Shown: one piece after another, positions 1 through 10,513 of the stretch
Layout of the letters: each line of letters opens with the position of its first letter
How positions within the stretch are numbered: position 1 is the first letter of the stretch
From: Stemphylium vesicarium
Taxonomy: Eukaryota > Ascomycota > Dothideomycetes > Pleosporales > Pleosporaceae
Length of the DNA stretch: 64,000 nucleotides
Direction: 5' to 3'
Assembly: GCA_004380135.1 (NCBI GenBank)
Contig: QXCR01000020.1
Location: forward strand, 62,001-126,000
The notes under the pieces: generated by a model
Seen by the model: the letters and a program-made list of their open reading frames with translations, nothing else
The model's database searches: none
What the model was told of the DNA's origin: nothing
Position numbers and translations under genes: made by a program

Positions 1-359
1 TTGACATGTTACCTCGATTTGTACGGGTCCGGCCAAATGCAACGCCCCATCTGGGGAAGCAGGGATCTGTGTCTCGACTACAAAGTCTCTCCCATGGGAT
101 TCACCATCACGTGTGGTCGTGCAAATAAAACCCCTAGTCGTAAATACCTTGGTAAACAAGTAGAATGCATCTTGGCAAAGGATCGCTTAATACATCACCA
201 AATTGAATGTGCAAGGACAAGAGAAGTTCAATTCCAGATATATCGCAGATTCAAAAACAACGTCTAGTCAGACGTAGATACGCTCAGATACTCGAAATGG
301 AAGCCTGTTCTACATTGTGTGCTGAGATATGAATGCGCAGCGAGCTCAAAAACGGATCA
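1..359. other. intergenic, no gene recognised
   Basis: No family-like reading frame is visible on either strand. The stretch lies downstream of the kinase gene that ends at 360, so part of it is probably that gene's 3' untranslated region. An open frame at 1-267 on the plus strand starts with TTG and resembles nothing known to me. Confidence 0.5.
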
Positions 360-1704
360 TCATCGCTTTCCCCATAGACCTTGCTGTGTCTCCCGGATCC
401 TTCGCTCCTGTTCCTGGATCATTTCTTCAGTCTGGCCATGCCCGTTTCCCCTGCTGTCAATCTCCATTGGGTCGTCGGGCTCTTCTGCCGGCTGAGGGAT
501 GTTCGCGTGGGGCGCTCCCCGTCGCGGTTCGGCTGACCGCTGGCCATCCATCATACCCGCAGCACCACCTGCTCTGAGCTGGTTGATAGCACGGATTGTG
601 TCGATAGCAGCATGTAGCGTACGTCTAGCATTGAAGTTCTTCTTAACAGTGGGGAGTAGATCCTCCTCGCCATCGGCGTTGTTCTTTCCAAGTTCGGTGA
701 TCCATGGATGGGAGAGCGCTTCGTGGGCTGTCATGCGTGCTGCGGGATCGACGGTCAGGCATCGACGGATAAATTCGCGCGCGGTAAGTGAGACGCCCCT
801 CCAGTATTCTAGGGGTGTGAAGGAATAGTCGGCAACAAGGATGGCCTGCATCTCTTCGAGGTTGGAGTCGCGATCAAAGGGAGTGTAGCCGCAGAGCAAA
901 AAGTAGGTAATGACACCAATAGCCCAAATGTCACTATAGATGTGTCAGCAATATACTTCAACTTCAGTAAGTCTTCCTTACACTGGCTTTCCGTGACCAG
1001 TCTTTCTGAATATCTCAGGCGCCATGTAACCAGGTGTACCACAGGTGGTGGTGAGGACATGGAATTGCTCTTCATCCATGATTCGAGACAGTCCAAAGTC
1101 GGCAATGAGGAGGTCCGCATTGTCCTCAGGCGTTCGGAACAACAAGTTCTCAGGCTTCAAGTCTCGGTGGACAATGCCGTGGTCGTGAAGGTATGCGACT
1201 GCAGACAGCGTGGCTCGGATCAGATCGCCAGCGTCGGACTCATAGTAGTTTCCTTTTCGACAGATGCGATCGAAAAGCTCGCCTCCAAGCGCGAGGTCAG
1301 TAACGAGGTAAACTGCGTGGGCGTTAGCTGGGCTCAGTTCGGTGTGAGCTGAAACGCACGGTTGTTCATCGTCTCGAAGTAGTCAACAAGTGTCAAGATG
1401 TTCCTGTGACCCATGGAGACCCTCTTGAGTACTGCGATCTCGTTTCTGACCTGGCGCATGTCAGCTAATGCTTTCTCCGATCTCTCCATGTCCAGCTGAC
1501 CATGTGTTCTCGGCCAGCCATGAGCCGCTTATTGATGACCTTTGCTGCATAGTATCTCCCAGTGTCGATATGTACGCACTCCTTGACTACAGAGTAGCTG
1601 CCCGCGCCCAGTGTCTTTCCTGTCTTGTATCTGCAAGGCTGCACTTGGGCCGCAGCTTGTGGTGTCTGGGTCCCGGAGCCACCGTTGGAAGTTCTAGTTG
1701 CCAT
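360..1704 (-). CDS. calcium/calmodulin-dependent protein kinase (CaMK1 type)
   Basis: A Ser/Thr kinase of the calmodulin-activated CaMKI/CMKA class, acting in Ca2+ signalling in the cytosol. I read four exons, 1704-1501, 1450-1360, 1312-982 and 933-360, separated by 47-50 bp GT-AG introns and giving 399 residues. Visible kinase landmarks are the Gly loop LGAGSYSVV (32-40), Lys55 in AAKV, HRDLKPEN (147-154, catalytic Asp149), DFG (170-172) and the APE motif near 196-198. The activation loop VLTTTCGTPGY carries Thr187 at the position that a CaMK kinase phosphorylates in CaMKI. After the HPWI end of the kinase fold (about 284-287), residues 305-330 form a basic amphipathic stretch (KKNFNARRTL...) that fits the autoinhibitory/calmodulin-binding segment. 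The C-terminus is acidic and Gln/Glu-rich. Length and architecture match Aspergillus CmkA. The start is the first ATG in frame before the Gly loop. Confidence 0.93.
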
Positions 1705-2432
1705 TTTTGCGCTTGAGCTGCGGTTCGTAATTCGTATCTTTTCAATTCGTTACAGAGCAGTGCTATGCTCGGTGTGACAAGAAGGGGTCTGCGAGGGCGC
1801 AATCGGGCGCTGATATCTCGGGCTGGGTATCGACGGCCGCGGATGCTGAACTCGAAGCGAAAGTCAAAGTGGTCAGTCGGGTTTATAGCGGCTTTTCCCG
1901 AAAAGCTATAATGTGTTGTAGCAATGACGAGTGTCTGGTGAAGCGTCGGTGTGTCTGATCGACTTGCTAGTAGATGCAGATAGCGTAGACAGCCCCTCGA
2001 TGCGCGCGGTGGGATATTGAGCTGTGGACCAAACCGATCGGGATGCCACGTGAACAGGAAGACCCTTGTAGTGGATATGAATGAGCGCAAGCAAAACAGA
2101 GCATGAATTGCAAGAGAAGGTTGGCGTAACGTGAAGCGTGCTGAGAGCTGGAGGGGTCCACACGATCCCCCCCGCTAAGTTTACCCCTGTCATTGCCAAG
2201 ATGATGGGAGAGCTGATTGGCAACTAGACCAGCGGACCAGCCGCACTCCCGGGCTGCAGGACCACCATGTACCGAGAGTAGTGCGCAGAAGGAATAATGA
2301 GCGGGCCACTACTTCGACATGGTAAGGTTTCTATTGTCATTTATCTAAAATATGGTATACGTCTACCGCGAAAACTCTTGTTTCGAATGCGCGTAGATCT
2401 AATCAAGAACCGAATATCATCGCGTCAAGACA
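1705..2432. other. intergenic: kinase 5' region and mutase 3' region
   Basis: This holds the promoter and leader of the kinase gene (right of 1704) and the 3' flank of the phosphoglycerate mutase gene that ends at 2433. Several open frames of 60-167 codons on the minus strand overlap one another and have no family-like motifs. I see no further gene. Confidence 0.5.
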
Positions 2433-4102
2433 CTACGACTTGACGAGCAGGCTGTGGCCGTCCATGTCTTCAGGCTGCTGAAGACCCATGGTTGCAAGCA
2501 GGGTAGGAGCGACGTCACCTAGTACGCCGTCCGTCTTCTTCAGATTCCAGCCTTCAGGGGCGTTCGCCATGACGAACGGTACCTTGTTGGTTGTGTGAGA
2601 CGTCTTGGGAGTGCCCTCCTCTGTGAGCATCTCTTCGGCGTTACTATTGATCTGTTAGCTGTTTTCTTCGTCTGCTAGATTGAGAATCATGGCTTACCCG
2701 TGATCAGCGGTAACGAACAAGACGTATCCACTCTCCTTGCACTGGTCGTACACCTTCTTGATAGCCTTGTCCGTTTCTGTGCATGCCTCAATGGCTGCCT
2801 TGTAGACGCCAGTGTGGCCAACCATGTCTGGTGGGGCAAAGTTGTTCATGAGGAACTCGAACTTGCCGGTCTGGATACGTTCGCAGAGCTTATCGGCAAC
2901 AGCCATGGCGCTCATCTTTGGCTCCAAATCGTATGTAGCCACCTTGGGCGAGGGAACCATCTCGCGCTCCTCGTTCTCGAACTGCTTCTCTACACCGCCG
3001 TTGAAGAAGAAAGTAACATGAGCGTACTTTTCCGTCTCAGCAACGTGACACTGCTTCACACCCTGCTTTCCGAGAGTCTCCGCGAGAACGTCTGTCATCC
3101 GCTGGGGCTCAAAAGCAACGTTGAATGTGTATTTGGGGTTGTAGGAGGTCATGGTAGTAAGGTCGATGTTCTGGGGGTACGGGAAGTCGAGCTTGGGTGA
3201 GCGGTCGACATCGCCCAAGAGCTGGGTGATCTCACGAACACGGTCGGAGCGGTAGTTGAAGAAGAAGACAGTGTCGTTGTCTGAATGAACGAATCAGCAC
3301 GTAGACATGCAGGTACTCGGTCTAGCGACTTACCTTGTATTCTTCGCTCCTTTCCTCCCACAATGATGGGTTTCAGGAACTCGTCGTTCTCGTCCTTTGC
3401 GTATCGCTCCTTGATGGTTGCAACTGGGTCGCTGCTCTCCTCGCCCTCTCCAGTAACAAGACCCTTCATACCCAGCTCGACACGGTCCCATCGCTTGTCA
3501 CGGTCCATGATGTAGTAACGGCCGACCACTGTCGCGATCTCACCGAGACCAATCTCCTTGGTCGCCTTCAGTAGAGTCTCCATGTATCCAACAGCCGACT
3601 TGGGGTCAGTGTCTCGGCCGTCACCAAAGAAATGAATGTACGCCTCTGGGACGCCCTGTGCCTTTGCGACCTTGAGGAGCGCAATCAGGTGGTCCATGTG
3701 GGAATGTACGCCACCGTCTGAGACCAGACCGCAGAAATGCAACCTTCCGTTACCGTCGATAGCGCGCTGGAACGACTTCTTGATGTTGCCTACATCCTTC
3801 AACTTGTCGTTCTTGATGGTCTGGCCAATGCGAACGGAATCTTGCCAAACGACGCGTCCTGCGCCAATGTTCAAGTGGCCGACCTCACTGTTGCCCATCA
3901 GGCCTTCAGGGAGGCCGACTGCGAGAGAGGAGGCCTCCAATTCGGTATATCCCTGCGCAGTTTTGGAGCCCTCCTTGGCAAACTCGTCCATGGTAGGGGT
4001 GTCGGCCGCAAGAATAGCATCGCCATCTTTGCGCGACTTCTCAGTCGCAACGCCCCATCCGTCAATGACGATGAGGACTGTCTTCTGGTCGACCTTCGCC
4101 AT
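2433..4102 (-). CDS. gpmI: 2,3-bisphosphoglycerate-independent phosphoglycerate mutase
   Basis: Interconverts 3- and 2-phosphoglycerate in glycolysis and gluconeogenesis without a bisphosphoglycerate cofactor, using two metal ions of the Mn2+ type. Three exons, 4102-3334, 3280-2698 and 2643-2433, with introns of 53 and 54 bp, encode 520 residues, the usual length. The N-terminal metal-binding motif LIVIDGWG has Asp14, and the catalytic serine is Ser72 in MGNSEVGHLNIGAGR. The phosphatase-like metal site continues in HMDH, GDGRDTDP and the C-terminal VTADHGN, which is split by the second intron. The enzyme belongs to the alkaline-phosphatase superfamily and is unrelated to the cofactor-dependent mutase of yeasts and animals. 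It has no signal or targeting peptide, so it is cytosolic. It is divergently arranged with the Med9 gene across about 430 bp. Confidence 0.96.
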
Positions 4103-4528
4103 GATTGCGAACCAATCTAGTGAAGTTTTAGGGGAAACAAAAGAACTCGAGGGTATGCTCGAGAAAAGAGGTTTGAGGGGCGTGAAGGAGAAGTTGGTGA
4201 ATTAGATGTTGACGGAGGGGCAGTTGGCGGGGCCTCGAAAAAGCATGGCCGGCCGGAGTTCAACGTCACATTCTCTAACAATCCGATCCACCCTACCCCC
4301 ACAACCTACGGTCGGAACTTATCTCGACTTACCAAGGGCCTCGACGCGATTTGGCGATCAATTTGACACTGGAAAACTCATATCAGTCAACTATCGCGAT
4401 AATCGTGCGCGAGAAGGCCGTCCAATCAGCAACCTCTCCTTCAGCCCTACCCGTTCCAGGGGCGTCATCCCACCCAACACGCTAGATAGCATTCGCCCGA
4501 ACATCTTCCCAGGTTGGAATCAACAAAC
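4103..4528. promoter_or_regulatory. shared intergenic promoter region, gpmI / MED9
   Basis: A 426-bp gap between two divergently transcribed ATGs (4102 minus, 4529 plus). It must hold both promoters. No TATA box at a convincing distance is visible for either gene, as is usual for housekeeping genes. Confidence 0.5.
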
Positions 4529-4996
4529 ATGTCCGGAGCACCAACACCATACGCGTCTGCCTCAGTGCGCGCCTCAGTTCCACCCGCGGGTGCAGCAACG
4601 CCAGGCCAACCGCTCCCCACCTCGACGACTACTCCGGCCCTCCCTGCGCCCTCTACTTTCGATGTGCTCCCCGACCTCCACAAGCTGCTCAAGCGCATAC
4701 TAGAGACGTCTGCTCAACCGCCAGCTGCAACCCCCACCCCTGCGCAACTTTCGGCAGATGGCCCACTGGAGATTCAACATGTCGCGACCGCTGCAAACGA
4801 CATCCGTCTGAAGATACAAAAGGCACGACGCGCAGTTACATCGTTGCCAGACATCGATCGCACATTGGAGGACCAGGAAGATGAGATTGAGGACCTCGAG
4901 GCGCGTATAGCCCAACTGAAGGCTTCTTTGAAAGAGCTAGGCCAGCCAGCCGCTCAAGCAGAGGACGGAGACGGAGACCAGAGTATGACTGGCTGA
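4529..4996 (+). CDS. MED9: Mediator complex subunit 9 (Med9/Cse2)
   Basis: A single-exon gene of 155 residues. Med9 is a small subunit of the middle module of Mediator, the coactivator linking activators to RNA polymerase II in the nucleus. The N-terminus (about 1-45) is Ala/Pro/Thr-rich and probably disordered. The conserved part follows: FDVLPDLHKLLKRI (about 50-65), then PLEIQHVATAANDIRLKIQKAR, then a heptad-like coiled-coil segment (DIDRTLEDQEDEIEDLEARI). The tail is acidic. An upstream in-frame TTG at 4514 is ignored because ATG 4529 is the first true start. Assignment rests on resemblance to fungal Med9 family members; the protein is short and simple in composition. Confidence 0.85.
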   Translation: MSGAPTPYASASVRASVPPAGAATPGQPLPTSTTTPALPAPSTFDVLPDLHKLLKRILETSAQPPAATPTPAQLSADGPLEIQHVATAANDIRLKIQKARRAVTSLPDIDRTLEDQEDEIEDLEARIAQLKASLKELGQPAAQAEDGDGDQSMTG

Positions 4997-6097
4997 GACG
5001 CCGCCAGGACTACGATTGATCCATTCTAGGACGCATGTCTGTCGACTGCATGGATGCGCTTGACTTTGCACTTGCTCAAGGATAGTGAGGTATGGGCATG
5101 TGTATTATGTGTAGTAGAGCTGGCACTGACGTGTAAGCTAGGTTCGGTAAGCCTTCGACCGTACCTGACTATCTGCATGAAGACGACGCGTCTTTTCAAG
5201 CGCGTCAGTACTGCGTCATAGCCAGAACAGTCCACGACATGTTCTCTAGGCTCGTATGGCTGCGTAACGTCACGTCGAGCCTGTACACAACCAGTAGTGT
5301 TTCTGGTCGGCTCTTGTTAAGAACATGACATACAGTTCAGATTCAACCAACTATCAGGTAGTCTTTCCTCCCAGGATACAACGGGTTTGTATAGGTGGGA
5401 AGTAGACAAGCAGCGAACATGCCTACTAGCCAAAATCCTCTTGAAGCGCTATAGGCCGTCAATCCAGATCGTCACACGTTGGTCATTCAACCGTGTTTCC
5501 AACCTCAGCCTCCTTTCACATGTCACATCGTCAAAATCATGATGTCGCCAAGGCTATTCTAACCTTGTTCAAGTGATGTTAGTAACGTCTACTCTTATTG
5601 CGCATATCTTACTTATGGTTATGCTTTGCCAGAATGTCCGGTCATCTCTGTTTCGTCCACGGTCGCAGTAGTGCCTTGGCAGGCTGCGTCCTTCGCCCAG
5701 GGTCTGCGCCTTTCTCGCTCTTACACATCGCCCAATGCATACTCGCCGGAACTAAGCATATCATCAGTGCATGCAACTATTATTGCCAGACCCGGGTTAC
5801 ATACTTTCAATAACGCGCGCAACCCTCGATAAGCGATGTGGCTTGTCAGCAACCTTATGCAGCTTTTACAGCACCATGCCTCGTGCCACACGATTGGTCT
5901 TGGGCAGGTTGTTCTCGGTTCGGTATAGGATAAGATCTGATGTTGCCCAGCATCATTTGTACAGCCCCGCCTCCCCATCTTCTGCTGACTTGCATGCTTC
6001 CACTGTCGCGACAACGACTAAACGCGTTCAAGCAATCATCAACATACCCGTGCTCCTTCCTCGTGGAATCACGTAGCAGGAAATTCATCTTGAGGCC
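4997..6097. other. intergenic between MED9 and the HET relic
   Basis: About 1.1 kb with only short overlapping open frames on both strands. I see no conserved motif, tRNA or repeat. The right end (about 5600-6097) may contain leader sequence of the degenerate HET gene that follows. Confidence 0.45.
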
Positions 6098-7735
6098 ATG
6101 GATGCGGCTTCTTCTATCGAAAGCCCAGTCGCTGAACCCTACCAGCACGTACCCTTAGATCTCAGCCCCGGATCCATTCGACTGATCGAAGTCGTATGTT
6201 CCGAAACAGAGAATGGATGCAGTAATACAATTCACTGCAAGACTAGACATGCCTCAATTCATGCCGATTACGCCTGTCTGTCATATGTCTGGGGTCGCTC
6301 TACCCCCTTGCATGTGATCATGCTCGATGGGAAGCCTTTTACAGTGCGGCGGAATCTTTGGGATTTTCTCAACATGGAGAGCTCCGAGATCTCAAGAGCG
6401 ACAAATCTTGGTATCCCACGGGAATGGGAATCGTTCTAATTTGGCCATATTGTTGGCTCTATCTAAATCGATGCGTTAAGCATCGACCAGGACAACACCA
6501 CTGAGAGGAACCATCAAGTACAACAGATGGGTGAAATATTCTCCAGAATGCAATATGTGGTTGCGTGGATGGGCGCGAACGCAGTGTTGGCCTCGCATTT
6601 CTCTAATATTGACTCGACCGAAATAAACTATACGACAGGTAGCATGGGAATATACAAGCTCTGTGGCTCGCAATATTGGAGACGTGCCTGGATCACGCAA
6701 GAGGTGCAGCTGGCACAAGCCCTGTATCTCGTTGCCAACGATATCGCTCTGACTCCATACACACTCACCAAAGGACTGGAATCCTGTTTTCATCAAAGGA
6801 CTAAGATGGAGTACTAGTTGCTAAAAGAGACGTTGGTGAAGGACAGTTGGGTTTGGGTCGACAAAATGGGACTTTTGGATAACATCTACCGCTTTCGTTA
6901 CAAAGAGTGTTCAGACCAGCGGGACCGTGTGTATTTTCTCCTCACTATGTCTCAAGAGGTGAGAAGATTGAATGTTGATTACAACATTGACATGGCTCAA
7001 CTGGCCCGCGATGTGCTTTGGCTCTACAAAGAGGACGTCTGCGTTTGGCGTACTCTGGTCGTGCTACAAGCTCTGCAGGTGCCTGAAACGCTTTCAGGAG
7101 CTAATGGGAATATCAGTCTCGACTACCTTTTTGTGGAAGTTTATTTTGCAGTACTATCCTACTCGTCTGATGGTCCTGCTAGCTGCCCCAGCTGTTCCGA
7201 CATGATCAGGAATAGGTTCCCTGGAGGCCAGCATCATAGTACGGGGAGACAACATCGGTCTGAACCATCATATCTGCATTGTATGAGCTGCCAGCATCGG
7301 TTCAGATCACGATCTGGATTCAGAGCTGAGCAAAGATCGCGGTTTGGGCATCTAGTATTACAGTCAAAACATACCGGATCTTGCGCCTTGTGGCGTTGCT
7401 TCTGGATTGGGTATGGTGCAATGCATGAGTTGTACGATGGCGTAACGGTGCTGAAGGTGTCGGGCAATAATACGTCTCTTACTGCTCAACTCTCGATTCG
7501 CGCGCTCTCGCAACTTACCAACATTGTCCCTAGAGAGAGAGAGAGAGACTATGAAGGTGATAAGGGCCGTCATCAACCTGGTGTCCCTAGATATGGAGGT
7601 CTGCAAACAATCAGATGGAGGCTTTCACCAAGGCCAGAGTCTCAGGAGCATGACCATGCCACAATCGCCGCAGACGAACGCGCTTCTTCATGCATCAAAC
7701 AAGGCATATTACCTTCGGTTCCTCCGGACATCTAA
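6098..7735 (+). pseudogene. broken HET-domain (heterokaryon incompatibility) gene
   Basis: One reading frame from ATG 6098 to 7735 looks like a HET protein but carries three in-frame stops: TAA 6437-6439, TAA 6464-6466 and TAG 6815-6817. Recognisable pieces are the N-terminal HET block YACLSYVWG, the block IDALSIDQDN followed by MGEIFSRMQYVVAWMG, then WRRAWITQE, then a later block ending ECSDQRDRVYFLL and VDYNID. Intact members have a Trp just before IDALSIDQ; here that codon is TAA. No frameshift is needed to follow the gene across most of its length, so the decay looks like point substitutions. HET proteins trigger cell death after fusion of unlike hyphae; this copy cannot make a full-length one. 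The C-terminal third (about 7150-7735), with a Cys pair CPSC and a CMSC, is less certainly part of the gene. Confidence 0.8.
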
Positions 7736-8454
7736 CCCTCAGATTGAATCGACCTAGTGATCTGCTTGGACGGCATTCATATGAGCGGGGGTGGGCTTTT
7801 TTTCTTGAGAAATAGCTGTCTTGCAGCGGAAGGAGGGGAGAACAAGGTAGAAAGTTACCTTTAAGGTAGTTAAATAGTCAGTAGCTGCAGGCATAACAAG
7901 GATTCTCTCCTTCAAGATCTTGTCCTCCGGCGCCCAACGGCTCTGATATTCCCAATCAACACTGCAATATGCAATATGCAATGACTCCGCAATGGCATTA
8001 CCTCCCCGCCACTATGTTCGACTACCGAGCCTCCCCAAAAGCCAAACTGGCGCGCATGATTGCACTACCATCCTGGGTCTGGAAGTGCAGGTCCAACGAT
8101 GATGGTGGTTTCCCTAGGATAAGTCTTTCGAAACATTACTCCAATCCACCGCCTCGTTAGTGATACATGCGAATTCATGCCTATCCTGCAAAACGTGACA
8201 TGGCGAAACTGTAAAGAAAAAAAAAAAAAAAAAAAACAGATACTCAACTCTCGTATACTCGACACATGTTTCGGTCGTAATCGAGACTGCGCTGCTCTGC
8301 CAGCTGCCAGCCTCATCCGCATCACAAAACCCTACATATCCACCCCACCATGAACACCCACTCGCATCGCACCGCACCCATTCCCCACACACACCAAAAA
8401 AAACATCTATACTTCACCGCCCAATGTCGACGTCTACGCAAAAAATAAATCACT
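7736..8454. other. intergenic, with an A-rich run
   Basis: No gene recognised. There is an A homopolymer of about 18 bases near 8216-8236 and A-rich stretches near 8395-8402 and 8440. Short open frames on both strands here are low-complexity (for example poly-Phe on the minus strand across the A run). Confidence 0.5.
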
Positions 8455-8561
8455 TGTCCCGTGCCAGACTCGAACTGGCGGCCTTGGGATATCTACTAGT
8501 GCCCTAGTAGTCATACATGAGAATATGAGACCCACGTGATAACCAACTACACCAACGAGAC
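8455..8561 (-). tRNA. tRNA with intron, anticodon read as CAU
   Basis: Read on the minus strand from 8561. The acceptor stem GTCTCGT pairs with ACGGGAC (one G-U). The A-box-like D arm is TGGTGTAGTTGGTTATCAC, and the T arm is GCCAG-TTCGAGT-CTGGC. The anticodon arm is interrupted after position 37 by an intron of about 30 nt. The loop CTCATA gives U33 followed by CAU, and TATG inside the intron can pair with it, as expected for a nuclear tRNA intron. Discriminator A is at 8455. Immediately downstream on the minus strand is TTTATTTTTT, a Pol III terminator. Anticodon CAU would mean methionine, but the D-arm and anticodon stem resemble valine-type tRNAs, and the last pair of the anticodon stem is U-U. 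The tRNA call is firm; its identity is not. Confidence 0.7.
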
Positions 8562-9090
8562 TTTTTGAATAGTTTCAAGAATGCGCGAACGGGCTGTTCG
8601 CGTTGGTGATTTGTTTTCGATGGAGGGATTTTCGAAAAAGTGTATATATAAAGAAGAAGATTGTTTGGAAAACCGGTGGTTAGGTGGATGTTGGGTGGAT
8701 GTTGAGGGGTGGGGCAGTGGAAAAAGATTCTGCGATGAGGGGTTATGTGGGCTGTGTAGTTGGGATTGGAATCGGGGCTAGTGGGATGGGGCGAGGGAGT
8801 GAGGTGGGGTGGAAGAATCATGGGTTAGAACAGAAGATAAAAAGATAAAGCGGTGTTAAACTTTCAAGAACATTAAAATTACGAGCATGGCGCGTTAAAT
8901 CTATATATCCGTACAAGGTTTTTGCAAAAAAAAAGGACAGGTCGTCGACACAGCAATATTATGACCCGATCTTCTCTACGACGGAAAGAGGGAAAAAAAC
9001 GTCAAACGCCGTATGCGATGCAAAAAGACAAAACGCCGAGTAATCAAGCCCTGCCTTACAACATGGTTTTGCTTGTTTTCGTCCTCGACT
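8562..9090. other. intergenic between tRNA and RBD2 3' end
   Basis: No gene recognised. A TATATATAAAG run near 8641-8651 lies about 80 bp upstream of the tRNA 5' end. The remainder includes the 3' flank of the rhomboid gene. Confidence 0.45.
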
Positions 9091-10251
9091 CTACGGCCCA
9101 AGGCGTTGTCCGCCGTCGGGACTCCTGCTACCCAACGGAACGCTCGTTGTGGGCAAAACGCCATAGCGGCCGTACGTCTTCTGGTCCACGCTAACGTAGT
9201 GCGGGAGGCGGCCCAAGAGGTTCAGCTTTGTCTCGATCCACCTTAGGATCTTCTCGTGGGGGACGAGGAACTTGATGTAGCCGGTGGCCCAGAGGTAACC
9301 GAGGCCTGCGCCGCAGAGATGGCCGACTAGGCTGACGTATGGGACGAGGATGCTGGTCAAGACGATGAGGATGAGCGGGGTGGTCCAGGTGGGGATCTTG
9401 TAGGGTCCAACGCTGGGGGAATGTTAGTGGTGGGGTTGTGGAAGAGGTGATTTTGGTGTTGGTGTACCTGAAAGAGGGATTTGTCTTGTGTGTTTTCATG
9501 ACTTCGGCGGAGAGTAGGAGGAACACCCATACACTGTGGTGGGTTAGTACTTGATTTCAGTCTTGTCTTGATGTTCTCTGCGTACCTCGCGCCCATGACG
9601 GCGGTATTGCTCCTCAGAACGAACTTCTCAAGCAGCGTGTATATACCTCCTGGTATCGTTCCAAAAGCTGCCATATGATCAGCTTCAGTATTCACTCCAA
9701 TTCTCCCGGTATATCTTACGCCCAGTAAACAGCGCCAATGTGACTAGTGTTCCGTACTCGGATTCGAAGCGCTCGATGAGTGGTGTTACAGCGACAAGAT
9801 TGAAGATCATGTGTAGGAAGTTCCAATGCAGGACGGGAAACAAGTTGAGTCGGTGCACTACAAGACATGATATATTAGCATTGTTTTCATCCTAGATAAA
9901 ACAGGAAGTCGTCGTATCCCCAAAGCAGTCCCACAATAAGCTCCGCGAGTCCCTTGCTGTGTAGTCCCATCTCCCAAGCTTCCGAGGATGCCGCAGGCCG
10001 GAATGATAGCACAAGCCACCGAAGCCCCCCATATCCATCCTTGCCCGTAAACCAAAGAAAAAACACATACTCTGGGTCAAGTCCATCTTAGCCGGCTCCA
10101 AGCGCCCAAAGTCCCGTATCCAGGGAAAGGGAATCGTCGCAATCCATAATCCTACAATGGCGGCAACGAGTACTTTTGTGCAAAATGGCAGACGCAGAAT
10201 GTACGAGCGTATGCGCGCGGGGTTGAACTGGGGCAGCGAGGTTGCGGGCAT
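9091..10251 (-). CDS. RBD2: rhomboid-type serine protease Rbd2
   Basis: An intramembrane serine protease of the Golgi/endosomal rhomboid family (Rbd2). In Aspergillus and fission yeast this family cleaves the SREBP transcription factor during sterol/hypoxia signalling; that role is inherited knowledge, not seen here. Five exons, 10251-10071, 9857-9720, 9667-9586, 9533-9468 and 9412-9091, encode 262 residues. Catalytic Ser134 lies in GASVW (its codon is split by an intron) and catalytic His187 in VGHLCGAGLGYLW. Several hydrophobic segments fit a multi-pass protein. The C-terminal block KILRWIETKLNLLG...VSVDQKTYGRYGVLP is strongly conserved in filamentous fungi. The first intron is 213 bp, four times longer than the others. 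The start is ATG 10251; an upstream TTG is not needed. It is divergent from GAA1. Confidence 0.92.
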
Positions 10252-10513
10252 GGTCGCAGCGGCGCAGGTGTTGATATGCAAGCGCGTTGTTGCTGCTGCT
10301 GCTGCAAGACGAGCCCGGCGGACAGAAGATTAGTACGGGACTAGGGTTCCAGGCGGGCAGGGTCGCGTTGCGCTAGTGACGATCCTCCCGCCGCAGTCGA
10401 CTTACCACCTTCCAAGACGGATTGGGGTGGGAATGCTGGGCAGAGAGACGGACACGACTCCTTTTTCGTTTTTAATCTTCTTTTCTCCTACATGACGCGA
10501 TTGGGAGTGAATC
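10252..10513. promoter_or_regulatory. shared promoter region, RBD2 / GAA1
   Basis: 262 bp separate the start codons of two divergent membrane-protein genes. The sequence holds a (GCT)n-like run near 10289-10305 and pyrimidine-rich tracts near 10455-10490 just upstream of GAA1. Confidence 0.5.
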
